A stretch of 64,000 bases of DNA, taken from Pseudovibrio sp947494035 (GTDB lineage: Bacteria; Pseudomonadota; Alphaproteobacteria; Rhizobiales; Stappiaceae). The stretch is from positions 310,001 to 374,000 of the forward strand of contig CANLTN010000001.1 in assembly GCA_947494035.1 (NCBI GenBank), written 5' to 3'. The position numbers and the translations under genes were made by a program. Position 1 is the stretch's first letter, and the number at the start of each line of letters is the position of its first letter. The notes beneath the pieces are model-generated. The model saw only the letters and a list, made by a program, of their open reading frames with translations. It did no database searches and was not told the origin of the DNA. Positions 54,426 through 63,339 of this stretch are shown piece after piece.

Positions 54426-56000
54426 TTATTCCAGCCGCTCTATATCACCAGGTTTCCAGGTTTTTTCAAACCAACCCTCAGTGGGGCTGTAAAGGCGCAG
54501 GACCGCAAAAAATCCCTTGCCGGGAACTGTCTCCAGCCAATTACTTTCTTTGCCTTCCGGAGCTTCTGGGCCAAAGTAGAGATCCACAGAACCATCTTCG
54601 TTTGCAACGAACACATCCTTGTGCTTTTCACTGTTGTAACTGGGGAAAGGTTGACTGGTTTGCAGTTGAGAGCGTGTCTGGGGATCATAAAGCACAATTG
54701 ACACAAACTTTTCTGCAGGGGCCTCATTAGGGAGGTTTAGCTTGTAGGTATTGCTTCCGTCCAGATAGTTGCCTTCAGCATCCAAAGCGCCCCAAGCATA
54801 CTGCGATCCTTTGCCGATCAGCTCCTTAGTCATTGCAGGGGTGTTTACTGTTGCAAAGTAAAAGAACTCGGTTCTTGCGTCGAGATCGCGCCCGCCTACA
54901 CCGTCGTCTCTTAGGAACTCATAGTTCCCGCCTGGGAAGCCGATCTTCCAATAGCTTCCTTCATAAAGGAAATCATCTGTGTTGCGTTCATACCAGAGCA
55001 ACGTGCGCGCAGTCGCATTCGCAACTTCAGCTGCTTTGATAAGGATGTTTTTCATTCGCAAGTCTGGCTTAAATGGCTTTCCCTTTTGAATGCCAACAGA
55101 AGCAAAAAGGCCACGCAGTTCCGGGTCGAGCATCTCAACCGGTTCACGGTCAATGACAGCGTGGAGTTCTTTAAAGAATTCAAAGTCGGTCGCATGGATG
55201 GTGTTATAAGCCACAGTCGATCCATCGTAGAACTCCATCTCAGGAGGATTATCCTTTTGGGCAAGAGGATAGATTTTTATGCCATCTCGGAATAGCTTGC
55301 TGGAAAAGTCTGGTTTGCCATCCATTAAAAAACCACGGGCGATAAACCAGTTTATCCAACTGGGTGATTTGGCAACAAAATAGGTTTCACCGTCGACCTC
55401 GGCCTCCATTCCTCCAACTGGTGGATCAAGATCACCTTCATAATCAGGCGGCAGTATTAGATATTTTCCGCCTTTGCCTGCATCTGGACCGGGGGCGCCT
55501 GTATCAATCACAAAGCGGAAGAATGCGTCATTTACTGTGCCGGGACCAGTTCCTGGGGGAATTTCGATAACGGTTGGACCATCTTCTTCCAGATTAAGTA
55601 CTGCACTCAGATAGACGGTATCGGTGTTCCCGGTGAGAAAAAGTGGATTGCTATCCATCAGTTGATCGAAGATGCGAACCTGATTGGAATTTGTTTTTCC
55701 GTCAACTTCCTGACTGCGTCGAATAGCTTCCATGGATGCTGCGGGAATGCCATTCAGAAACGTTTGAACGCCGCGAATATAATCAAGGTGGTTATATAAA
55801 GCTTCCGCAGTGGGGGCTGTGGGTATGCCATCGAAAAACTCAATGTCACCCGCTCGAGTACTGTACTTATCGGGTGTTAAAAGGCCTTTAGGGATTTTCG
55901 TATTGTATCTTGGGGTTGCGTCCTCTGCTAAAACGCTTTGAGCCAAGAATATATTAAGAAGAAGTACAGAAGTACCAAATGTCTGAACCAGATTTATCAT
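54426..56000 (-). CDS. DUF1254/DUF1214 secreted protein
   Basis: A 524-residue exported protein. Signal peptide at about 1-25 (MINLVQTFGTSVLLLNIFLA then QSVLA); the DUF1254 domain (about 60-190, with FLTGNTDTVYLSAVLNLEEDG) and the DUF1214 domain (about 390-510, with YKLNLPNEAPAEKFVSIVLYDPQTRS) follow. Such proteins are widespread and of unknown function, sometimes described as ATP-synthase- or porin-like without proof. ATG 56000 has GGAAAG upstream. Confidence 0.85.
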   Translation of the reverse strand: MINLVQTFGTSVLLLNIFLAQSVLAEDATPRYNTKIPKGLLTPDKYSTRAGDIEFFDGIPTAPTAEALYNHLDYIRGVQTFLNGIPAASMEAIRRSQEVDGKTNSNQVRIFDQLMDSNPLFLTGNTDTVYLSAVLNLEEDGPTVIEIPPGTGPGTVNDAFFRFVIDTGAPGPDAGKGGKYLILPPDYEGDLDPPVGGMEAEVDGETYFVAKSPSWINWFIARGFLMDGKPDFSSKLFRDGIKIYPLAQKDNPPEMEFYDGSTVAYNTIHATDFEFFKELHAVIDREPVEMLDPELRGLFASVGIQKGKPFKPDLRMKNILIKAAEVANATARTLLWYERNTDDFLYEGSYWKIGFPGGNYEFLRDDGVGGRDLDARTEFFYFATVNTPAMTKELIGKGSQYAWGALDAEGNYLDGSNTYKLNLPNEAPAEKFVSIVLYDPQTRSQLQTSQPFPSYNSEKHKDVFVANEDGSVDLYFGPEAPEGKESNWLETVPGKGFFAVLRLYSPTEGWFEKTWKPGDIERLE

Positions 56001-56264
56001 AGCACTTTCCATTTTTCGCGATAGCTAGACTAGAGTCAGTAGTGTAGGATTGGGCGCATACTTCTAGTCGTGAATTAAACAGATAGTGCGTTGAAAAATT
56101 TTCTTTGTAAGTAAGATAGAGGCGGAGAATCTACATTCTCTGGTTTAGTTTTATTTATCACTTTCTACAGCCAGGTTTAGGTCAACACATTTTTGCTGTT
56201 GAACTCCAGATTGTCTCGTCAACTGCACGTTGGCATCAACTCATTCCGGGCGGAGAGGAGAAAC

Positions 56265-56354
56265 ATGGCAGTCGTCACTCTTGCGATCTCTAAGTACGTT
56301 TTGTTGAACGTGTTGTTAGGCACCGGGAAGGAGTGTGAGTTCTGCGGCTGTTGA
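56265..56354 (+). CDS. possible 29-residue small protein
   Basis: ATG 56265 has GAGAGGAG five bases upstream, a better site than many real genes here. The peptide begins MAVVTLAISKYVLLNVLL and ends CEFCGC, so it is a hydrophobic stretch plus a three-cysteine tail. I do not recognise it. It may be a leader peptide or a membrane micropeptide, or chance. Confidence 0.3.
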   Translation: MAVVTLAISKYVLLNVLLGTGKECEFCGC

Positions 56355-56446
56355 GTCTATCGAAGAGCAAATGGGTTTGGATGCAACTTAGGAAGGAGAG
56401 AGCAAGGCAAATACTGGTTGAAATCAAGTCTCCATTAACAGCGACT

Positions 56447-56478
56447 CTGAGCCGTTCAATTTTGCGTAGAACGGCTCA
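56447..56478. terminator. hairpin after the SH3 gene
   Basis: CTGAGCCGTTC pairs perfectly with GAACGGCTCAG across a ten-base loop. No T run; a probable terminator for the SH3 gene on the minus strand. Confidence 0.5.
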
Positions 56479-56492
56479 GAAACTATCAGTCA

Positions 56493-56864
56493 TTATCGTA
56501 GGTAGTACGCCTCATGATACTCTACGGCATCATTAACAGGTATTAGATCACCGTGACTGCCTGTGTTTACGTCGATTCCATCTCTATTGATGTAACGTGC
56601 ACTCACGTAGCCTTGGATACCATGGTGCGATACGAGGCACCAGCTCCAGTCGCTTTGGCAGGATCTGACCATTACAGTGGAACCAGGCTGTAGAACCCTA
56701 ACCACATTATAGTTAGTAGAGGGTCCCATGCGCATGTTGAGCCAGTAGTGATCAGTGGTATTTGCTTCCGTCATAATCTTGACAAGAGCCTGAGACGAGA
56801 CGGGAGTTAAAATGAATGCACCTGCTGCGAACAAGGCGCACAATAGATGTGTCAACTTAGGCAT
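56493..56864 (-). CDS. secreted bacterial SH3-domain protein
   Basis: A 123-residue exported protein: signal peptide MPKLTHLLCALFAAGAFIL to SSQA, then one bacterial SH3 (SH3b) domain (about 40-95: WLNMRMGPSTNYNVVRVLQPGSTV, and GYVSARYI). Such domains bind peptidoglycan or other envelope ligands. ATG 56864 is chosen because AAAGGA lies six bases upstream, inside a longer frame. Two cysteines (CQSDWSWC) could form a disulfide. Confidence 0.8.
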   Translation of the reverse strand: MPKLTHLLCALFAAGAFILTPVSSQALVKIMTEANTTDHYWLNMRMGPSTNYNVVRVLQPGSTVMVRSCQSDWSWCLVSHHGIQGYVSARYINRDGIDVNTGSHGDLIPVNDAVEYHEAYYLR

Positions 56865-57520
56865 ATCATGTCCTTTCATGGCCGTTTCTTAGTTTTATTT
56901 GGCCGTAAAAAGTTTGTGATGCCGCATCGGTAAGGTAACCTAGCCTAAATTGCAGGTATGAACAATATCGCGTCTTTGGTCACTGTGTGTAATCAGAGTA
57001 ATATATCTATAGTATTCGAGATGAATGATTTTAAAAGGTGTAGTAGTATTTCGTCATGCTACCGATGAAAACTCATCCCTATCATAGACCCATAACTCCA
57101 GATCTCCGCGATTACTCGTATGTGTGTGACAATGCTTTTAAACCTCGTCCTTCTAACAAAAATGCTGGTCTAATTGCTGCGTTAAGAGTGAGTGTATGTA
57201 GCGAGATTCGACCATGATGCTGATGTTCACTTTTGAATGCCAGCAGATCTACAGAAGTGATTCTTGCTATTACTGCTACGCAAGGCTTATTCAGCGGTCT
57301 AATTGCTACGTCAAAACACTTAGTTTGATATGTTTTAAGCCTCATTTTACTATCGGTTTAAGGATAGATAAACCTTCGCAAGCCAACATCATGCCCATGT
57401 GATTTGTGCATGTGCCATACAGGTGCTGGGGGACGGCAGGCGCCGAATTGGACTGCATGTGACAAACTCACAATTATTGTCATCAGTTGATTTAAACCGC
57501 ATACGTGCGGGGGGCATAAA
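56865..57520. other. 656-base gap before the chemoreceptor gene
   Basis: It is AT-rich between 56880 and 57060, with no protein-like frame or RNA gene that I recognise. It should contain the promoters of the SH3 gene and, near its right end, of the chemoreceptor gene. Confidence 0.4.
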
Positions 57521-59515
57521 ATGCGCATTCCAAAGTTCGCCTGGATCTATTCCGTCGTGACCAGAGTTACAGCCCTCGGGTTGTTGCCAATTCTCGTGCT
57601 GAGTGGGGCTCTGATTTCCCTCTCCCAAATGAACAGCCATAATGCTGAGTTTCAGGAGAACACGCAGATCCATAGTCAATTAATGCAAAATGCGCTGGCA
57701 ATCAGCTCGGCGACGGATCGAATGCGCGCGATTGGTGGCGAATTCCTACTGCATCCAGATGCAGAGGCAGCAGAAATTGCGGCGACAGAGCGGGAACGCG
57801 TCGTTGTCTTGGTTGGGCAAACTCGCGCCTTGCAGGTTCCGGACATTCAAGATGAACTCTACGATAGTCTGGAAGGATACGCCTACGGTTTCTCAGAGAC
57901 CTTTGGTGCTGTGGTTGAGGCCACCATTGAACGCGGAACCAGTTCGGATGGAGGTCTTATTTCGGTTCTTCAGCGCGCAAGTTCCTCCATGCAGATTGAA
58001 ATCAACAAAGCGCGTCGGAAGGTGAACGTCAGCAAGGACACTCACCGTGTCGCTGGTTTGCTCAAAGACCTTCAGGCCATGGAGTGGACCATCGGTGTTG
58101 ATGGCTACGAAACTGAAAAGAGCACATTCAAAAGCCGTATCGAGCAATTCGGTATGGTTATTCAATCTGCGAAAATGCCAAAAGAGACCTCTGAAGCCGT
58201 GACAAAGCTTTGGGCAACCTACACTGATACGCTGGAACAAATTGAAGTCCTGAATGCGGATATTCAGGAAGAGATGGTTTTCGCTCTAGAACAACTGGAC
58301 GAAATGATCCCAGCCGCCCAGCAGCTGAATGAGATAGGCGCAGCAGGACAGGCCAAGGCGAAAGCCCTTCATAGTGAAGCCTCTGCAGCCAGCATGCAGC
58401 GATTCTTGTTGCAGGCTGCCGCCATGGGCCTTATCGGCCTGATGATTGCGGGCTATATCGCGTGGCGCATCTCTCGCCCACTCGCAAACCTGCACAAAGC
58501 GATGAGCATTTTGGCCGAGGGCGACGTTTCAATCGACATTGAGGGCACGAACGGTCGGGATGAGTTCGCGAAAATGGCGAAAATCCTGGAAGTGTTCCGC
58601 GCCAATGCCATTGAGCGAAACCAGTTGAACGAAGAGCGCGACCAAGATAACAAACGCCGTGAGGAGCGTGAGCAAAAAGTTGCTGTTCTGGTGCGTGAGT
58701 TTGAAAAGGCAGCAACAGCAGCAGGCGATGGGTTCAATTCCGCGATCCAGTCATTGCATGACGCATCCTTCGCACTGAATGTCACAGTGGAGAGCGTCTC
58801 GGACAAAGCTGTAAAGGCAGGCGAAGCTGTCAGCCATGCCTCGACCTCTGTGGCAACGGTTGCATCCGCCAGTGAGGAAATGTCTCTCTCCATCAGGGAA
58901 GTGGCATCTGAGGCAGTAAACTCCAAAGAGATTGCCGATGAAGTAGGTAATCTTGTCGTCAACACATCCAAAACAATTCAGGAGCTGGCAGACTCAGCCT
59001 CTCGTATTGGGCAGGTCGTCAATCTCATCAAGGACATTGCAGATCAAACCAACCTCCTTGCATTGAATGCCACAATCGAGGCTGCTCGTGCAGGTGAAAT
59101 GGGCAAAGGGTTTGCGGTGGTAGCCTCTGAAGTGAAGCATCTGGCAAACCAGACAACCACTGCAACAGAGGAAATCTCCCAGCAGATCCATGCGATCCAG
59201 CAGGTGTCTACCGACGCTGTTGGCTCCATTGAAAATGTCACGAGCATGATGGAAAAGCTGTCCACCAGTTCGTCTGCTGTGGCAGCGGCAGTGGAACAGC
59301 AGTCTGTCACAGTCTCTGAGATTGCACGCTCCGTAACCGATGCTTCCGACCAATCCCGTATCGGCGAGTCTCAAATGATTGATGTTGCCAACACCATTGA
59401 AAACTCCACCAAAACGGCGGAAGAGATCAACAGTCAGGCAGATAATATCTCTGGCGAAGCTGATCAGTTTAACCGGTCGATCAAAACCTTCCTTACAGAA
59501 GTGCAGACAGCTTAA
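57521..59515 (+). CDS. methyl-accepting chemotaxis protein
   Basis: A 664-residue transmembrane chemoreceptor. First TM at about residues 12-32, a ~255-residue all-helical periplasmic sensor (size and helix content suggest a helical bimodular type), second TM at about 290-312, HAMP (313-366), then a signalling domain with the conserved tip IKDIADQTNLLALNATIEAARAGEMGKGFAVVA near 500-533. GGGGGG lies six bases before the ATG. The ligand is unknown. Followed by a terminator and tRNA-Ser. Confidence 0.93.
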   Translation: MRIPKFAWIYSVVTRVTALGLLPILVLSGALISLSQMNSHNAEFQENTQIHSQLMQNALAISSATDRMRAIGGEFLLHPDAEAAEIAATERERVVVLVGQTRALQVPDIQDELYDSLEGYAYGFSETFGAVVEATIERGTSSDGGLISVLQRASSSMQIEINKARRKVNVSKDTHRVAGLLKDLQAMEWTIGVDGYETEKSTFKSRIEQFGMVIQSAKMPKETSEAVTKLWATYTDTLEQIEVLNADIQEEMVFALEQLDEMIPAAQQLNEIGAAGQAKAKALHSEASAASMQRFLLQAAAMGLIGLMIAGYIAWRISRPLANLHKAMSILAEGDVSIDIEGTNGRDEFAKMAKILEVFRANAIERNQLNEERDQDNKRREEREQKVAVLVREFEKAATAAGDGFNSAIQSLHDASFALNVTVESVSDKAVKAGEAVSHASTSVATVASASEEMSLSIREVASEAVNSKEIADEVGNLVVNTSKTIQELADSASRIGQVVNLIKDIADQTNLLALNATIEAARAGEMGKGFAVVASEVKHLANQTTTATEEISQQIHAIQQVSTDAVGSIENVTSMMEKLSTSSSAVAAAVEQQSVTVSEIARSVTDASDQSRIGESQMIDVANTIENSTKTAEEINSQADNISGEADQFNRSIKTFLTEVQTA

Positions 59516-59540
59516 GCGCTCTGAAATAGGCATTAATTTC

Positions 59541-59570
59541 AACGCAGTGGGGTAACTCACTGCGTTTCTT
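59541..59570 (+). terminator. rho-independent terminator after the chemoreceptor gene
   Basis: AACGCAGTG pairs with CACTGCGTT around an eight-base loop and is followed by TCTTG, a weak T tract. Confidence 0.7.
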
Positions 59571-59680
59571 GTATTCAGGGTCATGTGAACTGTGAGTTAT
59601 CTGCGACATAGAGCCTACAGGACTTGCCGAAAGGAAAGCTTCTTTATAAAGTCCGCAAGCCTCAACACGAGGAAGACGCG

Positions 59681-59770
59681 GGAGAGTTGCCGGAGTGGTC
59701 GAACGGGGCGGTCTCGAAAACCGTTGAGCGCGCAAGCGTTCCGAGGGTTCGAATCCCTCACTCTCCGCCA
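59681..59770 (+). tRNA. tRNA-Ser (CGA)
   Basis: A 90-base tRNA with encoded CCA and a long variable arm. The acceptor GGAGAGT pairs with ACTCTCC, and the anticodon arm GCGGT-CTCGAAA-ACCGT gives CGA. Its 3' end probably serves as the attachment site of the integrase gene 89 bases downstream. Confidence 0.97.
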
Positions 59771-59858
59771 TGTTTTAATTTTCCTTTTAAAATCAATAAG
59801 CTATTGAAGTGTAATAGTATTTTATTCCGGTTGTCCCACTAAACTGTTACAGTGAGGC

Positions 59859-61616
59859 ATGGAAAAGATGTCTGGTCATACCCGTTTATATCGCCGCAAC
59901 GCCACCTATTATCATCGTGCTGCTATCCCTGCAGACATCAAGAAAACCTACCCTAAGATTGAAGAGACTTTCTCGCTGGGCACGAAGGATTACAAAGAAG
60001 CACTGCGACTGGTGAGGGTTGCGGCTGTTGAAGTGGATAGCCGCTTTGATGAGCATCGCTCTGAACTGAAACGTGCCAATCAAACCAAGCATGCAGAATT
60101 ATCGCTTGAGCAGATCAAGAGCGTGGGCAAAATCTACTATTCCTACCTGCTGGAAGAAGGTGAAGAAGGCCGAGTTGAGGGCTTTGGAGATAAAGACAAG
60201 CGAACTGTCATCATTGCGGAGGGGCAAGACCCAAACCAAATACTTAAGGAAGTAGGCATTAGGAAACAGAGCTTCGAGCAGTCTGAAGAATACAGCGATC
60301 AAAGGCTTGGAGACCTCAAAAAGGATTATGCCAGAGGTAAGGTAGATAGTTTCTTCATGGGGGAAGTTGATGAGGTGCTGAGCTGGGCAGATGTTAACCT
60401 CCCTCTGCTGTCGGAATCTCAAAGCAGGAAGCCTTTAGCTCGAGAGCTTCAGAGGGTGACGATACAAGCCCATAAGGCGATTGCTGGGCGAAATCAGGGT
60501 GAAGTGGTTGATACTCCAACAGTTCAATCTATCGCTCCTGTAGCACCTCCTACACAATCTCAACCACTACTTTCCGAGGTGGCTGCAGAATGGGCAGATG
60601 AGAAAGCGCGGGCGAGCTGGAGACCCAAGACGGAAAAAGATCACCGCACTTGGATGAAGAACTTCATGGAGGTGGTTGGAGATAAGCCGCTCGCAGAATA
60701 CACCAAAGCGGATGCTAGGGCGTTCAAGGCCATGCTTCTCAAACTCCCTGCAAATTGGGTGAAGCAGAAAGAGCTGGCGGGTATGAAGATTGCACGAGCG
60801 GCCAAGAAAGCCGCTGAGTTGGAAATGCAGCCGATGGCAGACCTGAACGTGAACAAAATCATCGGTTTTGTGCTGGCGTTCTGGAACTGGGCAGAGGCGA
60901 ACTATGATGAAGCCCCCGCCAATCTCTTCAAGGGACTGAAGATCAAGGTCAAACAGTCCGCACGAGACCAGCGTGATCCGTTCACGTCGGAGGAATTGAA
61001 AGCCATCTTCTCAGCACCTCTCTACACAGGCTGCAAGTCAGTGAGGTTCTGGAAGCAGGAAGGCGACCTCGTCCCGAAAGCCGCAGGCATCTACTGGGTG
61101 CCTCTCATTGGCCTGTACACAGGAGCAAGGCTTGGCGAGATCATCCAGATTTATACCTCAGACATACGCGAGCAAAATGGTATCTGGTACTTTGATATCA
61201 ACGAGCATGGTGAAGACAAGCAGCTAAAAACAGCCAGCTCCAAGCGCCAGATACCCATCCATGCCGAGTTGATAAAGGCAGGCTTGCTGGACCTGCACCA
61301 GCAGCGCAAAGACGAGAAGCAACAACGTCTGTTCCCCGACCTGCAAAAGGGTGAGGATGGTTATTATTCCTCTCCCTTCTCTAAATACTTCAAACGCTTC
61401 TTAGAGGCTGCGGGCGTAAAGAGAGACAAAAACGCCTTCCATAGCTTCCGCCACTGCTTCGAGGATGCTTGCCGAGACAATGATATCAGCAAAGAGATTA
61501 TGGATGCCCTACAAGGTCACACTGAGGGCGGCATGGCTGGGCGGTACGGTAGTGGTTTTAAGCTTGTGAAGCTCGCTGACGCGATGGGGAGACTCAGCTA
61601 TGGAGGTTTAAAGTAG
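59859..61616 (+). CDS. tyrosine-type site-specific integrase
   Basis: A 585-residue phage/island integrase. The N-terminal part resembles the DUF6538 arm (HTRLYRRNATYYHRAAIPADI); a core-binding SAM-like domain (about 240-350) and the catalytic domain follow, with Arg in GLYTGARLGEI, a lysine in TASSKRQIPIH, HSFRH, a GHT histidine and the tyrosine in GRYGSGF near residue 567. All catalytic residues are present, so it is probably active. It lies just downstream of tRNA-Ser on the same strand, the classic island arrangement. ATG 59868 is an alternative start. Confidence 0.93.
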   Translation: MEKMSGHTRLYRRNATYYHRAAIPADIKKTYPKIEETFSLGTKDYKEALRLVRVAAVEVDSRFDEHRSELKRANQTKHAELSLEQIKSVGKIYYSYLLEEGEEGRVEGFGDKDKRTVIIAEGQDPNQILKEVGIRKQSFEQSEEYSDQRLGDLKKDYARGKVDSFFMGEVDEVLSWADVNLPLLSESQSRKPLARELQRVTIQAHKAIAGRNQGEVVDTPTVQSIAPVAPPTQSQPLLSEVAAEWADEKARASWRPKTEKDHRTWMKNFMEVVGDKPLAEYTKADARAFKAMLLKLPANWVKQKELAGMKIARAAKKAAELEMQPMADLNVNKIIGFVLAFWNWAEANYDEAPANLFKGLKIKVKQSARDQRDPFTSEELKAIFSAPLYTGCKSVRFWKQEGDLVPKAAGIYWVPLIGLYTGARLGEIIQIYTSDIREQNGIWYFDINEHGEDKQLKTASSKRQIPIHAELIKAGLLDLHQQRKDEKQQRLFPDLQKGEDGYYSSPFSKYFKRFLEAAGVKRDKNAFHSFRHCFEDACRDNDISKEIMDALQGHTEGGMAGRYGSGFKLVKLADAMGRLSYGGLK

Positions 61617-61644
61617 GCAGATTCTATCGAGCCAAGTTTCTGGA

Positions 61645-61785
61645 TCTAAAAAGGGAGAAGATGGCTATTACTCCTCTCCCTTCTCCAAGCACTTCTTATT
61701 GGAGTCGCTGCATATGAAGCGAGCTAATAATGCCTTTCATAGCCTCCGCCATTGTTTTGATTCATATCATCCACACATGATGTTA
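61645..61785 (+). pseudogene. fragment of a second integrase gene
   Basis: The frame starting at 61651 reads KGEDGYYSSPFSKHF ... NNAFHSLRHCFDSYH, clearly related to residues 499-545 of the integrase at 59859 (KGEDGYYSSPFSKYF ... KNAFHSFRHCFEDAC) but with the upstream and downstream catalytic parts missing. It is 30-170 bases past the intact gene, so it is the relic of another integrase or a partial duplication. Confidence 0.8.
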
Positions 61786-61950
61786 TTAGATTGCAGTGGA
61801 TCGGCAAACCCTTTCAGCTAAGTCTGATACACCAGAAAACGCCCAAAGAGAGATACGTCTGGTTGGCTCGGAAGTTTGAGGCCAGTGAATCTAATTGGCC
61901 GTAATTGGTCTAACTAAAAGGCTTTGCGTTCTTGCAACTGATTTTGCTAT

Positions 61951-63339
61951 TTATGCATGCTCAGCTCGGGTGGGGGATTTTCCTGCTTCTTCCAAGATTT
62001 TGGTAAACTTTTGGCGGGCTGGCGTTGCAAGGTTTTTGAGTTTCACTTCAACTAAGCTTATGGCCCTATGAGCTTTGCCTTCCAGAGCTAGAAGCAATAG
62101 CTCGGCTTTTTCTACCTTCATTCCTGAGCGAGCTTGTGTAGAAGAGAAAGCCTCCAGCGCCCGCAAAGCATCCTGTATCTTTGTTTTGTTATTGGAAGAC
62201 ATAGCCATATCGAGTTTTGTGAGTACTGGATAAGGCACTTTGTTGTGTTGGACGATCGCATCGTCGATTAACTCAAAAGCATCAAGTTTTTTGCCAAATT
62301 TATAATGGTAGAGAGCATTCATAGATGCTTTCATTTCATAGGCGGTTTCGCTTGAAATACGTGAAATAGCTTCTAATAGTTCATCCAGTTGCTGCTGAGT
62401 GTTATCATTCGAGTTCGCATAATATATGCAAAGAAAATATGATTGAATGATATGCGGGTTTTCTGGATATTTAGTGTAGTTGTCCGCTGCAAGTGTGAGG
62501 GCCTTCTCAAAGGCTTCCATTCGTGTGAGAACTAAAACTAGCTCCCGCCTTGACCTTTGCTCCGTTCTTCTAGCTTCGAGAGACTTGAGAAAATATTCGT
62601 AAGCTTTCTGGTAGTTGCCATTCATGCGATGGTAAAACCCAAACAGAAAATTGTGTTCTGGGCCGCGAATTTTTTGGACTTCTCTCTTGAAATCCTCATC
62701 CTTCAAACGGGCTAGAGCTTGGCAAAGAAAATATCGAATGTCCTGCACTATGTGCTCATCATAATAATCAGATTTCTGTAAAACACGCTTTGCTAGCTTG
62801 ACAACATCGCGAAGTCTTGAGCGACCTGCATATAGGTCTTTGATTGTTTTTAAAAAATGAGAGGGGATTAAGAGCTTCGCAGGTGTTTCTTTGCCGGATT
62901 TTAGCGCTTCTACAAGCGCAATTTGATATTCAGAAACGTCATAGTTTCCACTGTCATAGTTTTCTAGGAAGTCGTCAACGAAACTATCAAGAACCAAGCT
63001 GAATTTCTGAGGAATAGGATTATTGCCGCGCTGTATAAAATCACGCAAAATCTCGTTGACACGATAATAGTTCCCAATCGGATCAATTCGCTCGCAGACA
63101 GCATCCAGAATAAACTGCTGTAGATAAGCAAAAACGTCTTCTTTAGATTTATCTTGTACGTATTCAATAAAATCAGTCGAAATGAACTCAAATTTTGCGA
63201 TGAAAGCAAGAAATTCCATAGCTTTACGATCTTCAGTATACTTTTCAAGACATATACTTGCTTTGTTTGAGGCGTAATTGGCTATTTCATTACGTTCATT
63301 AAGTGCAGACTGTAATCCCTTGTCTTGAATTAGATCCAC
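61951..63339 (-). CDS. helical-repeat (TPR-like) protein, likely C-terminal half of an NTPase
   Basis: A 462-residue all-helical protein. The first ~120 residues look like a winged-helix or helical linker after an NTPase; from about 150 on, the pattern of paired helices (YQKAYEYFLKSLEARR, FEKALTLAADNYTKYPENPHIIQSYF) is TPR-like. It begins within the last ten bases of the upstream frame and lacks a proper start (only GTG). Reading one frame into the other gives GYPSQVT-NAVDLIQDKG, a smooth join, so the two frames are probably one gene broken by a single-base frameshift. It is more AT-rich than the rest of the window. Confidence 0.7.
   Translation of the reverse strand: MDLIQDKGLQSALNERNEIANYASNKASICLEKYTEDRKAMEFLAFIAKFEFISTDFIEYVQDKSKEDVFAYLQQFILDAVCERIDPIGNYYRVNEILRDFIQRGNNPIPQKFSLVLDSFVDDFLENYDSGNYDVSEYQIALVEALKSGKETPAKLLIPSHFLKTIKDLYAGRSRLRDVVKLAKRVLQKSDYYDEHIVQDIRYFLCQALARLKDEDFKREVQKIRGPEHNFLFGFYHRMNGNYQKAYEYFLKSLEARRTEQRSRRELVLVLTRMEAFEKALTLAADNYTKYPENPHIIQSYFLCIYYANSNDNTQQQLDELLEAISRISSETAYEMKASMNALYHYKFGKKLDAFELIDDAIVQHNKVPYPVLTKLDMAMSSNNKTKIQDALRALEAFSSTQARSGMKVEKAELLLLALEGKAHRAISLVEVKLKNLATPARQKFTKILEEAGKSPTRAEHA

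Larger units (their letters stand above)
56001..56492. other. 492-base gap between the DUF1254 and SH3 genes
   Basis: It holds a short frame with a good ribosome site (56265-56354) and a hairpin (56447-56478). The 56020-56160 part is AT-rich and may contain the DUF1254 promoter. Confidence 0.4.
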
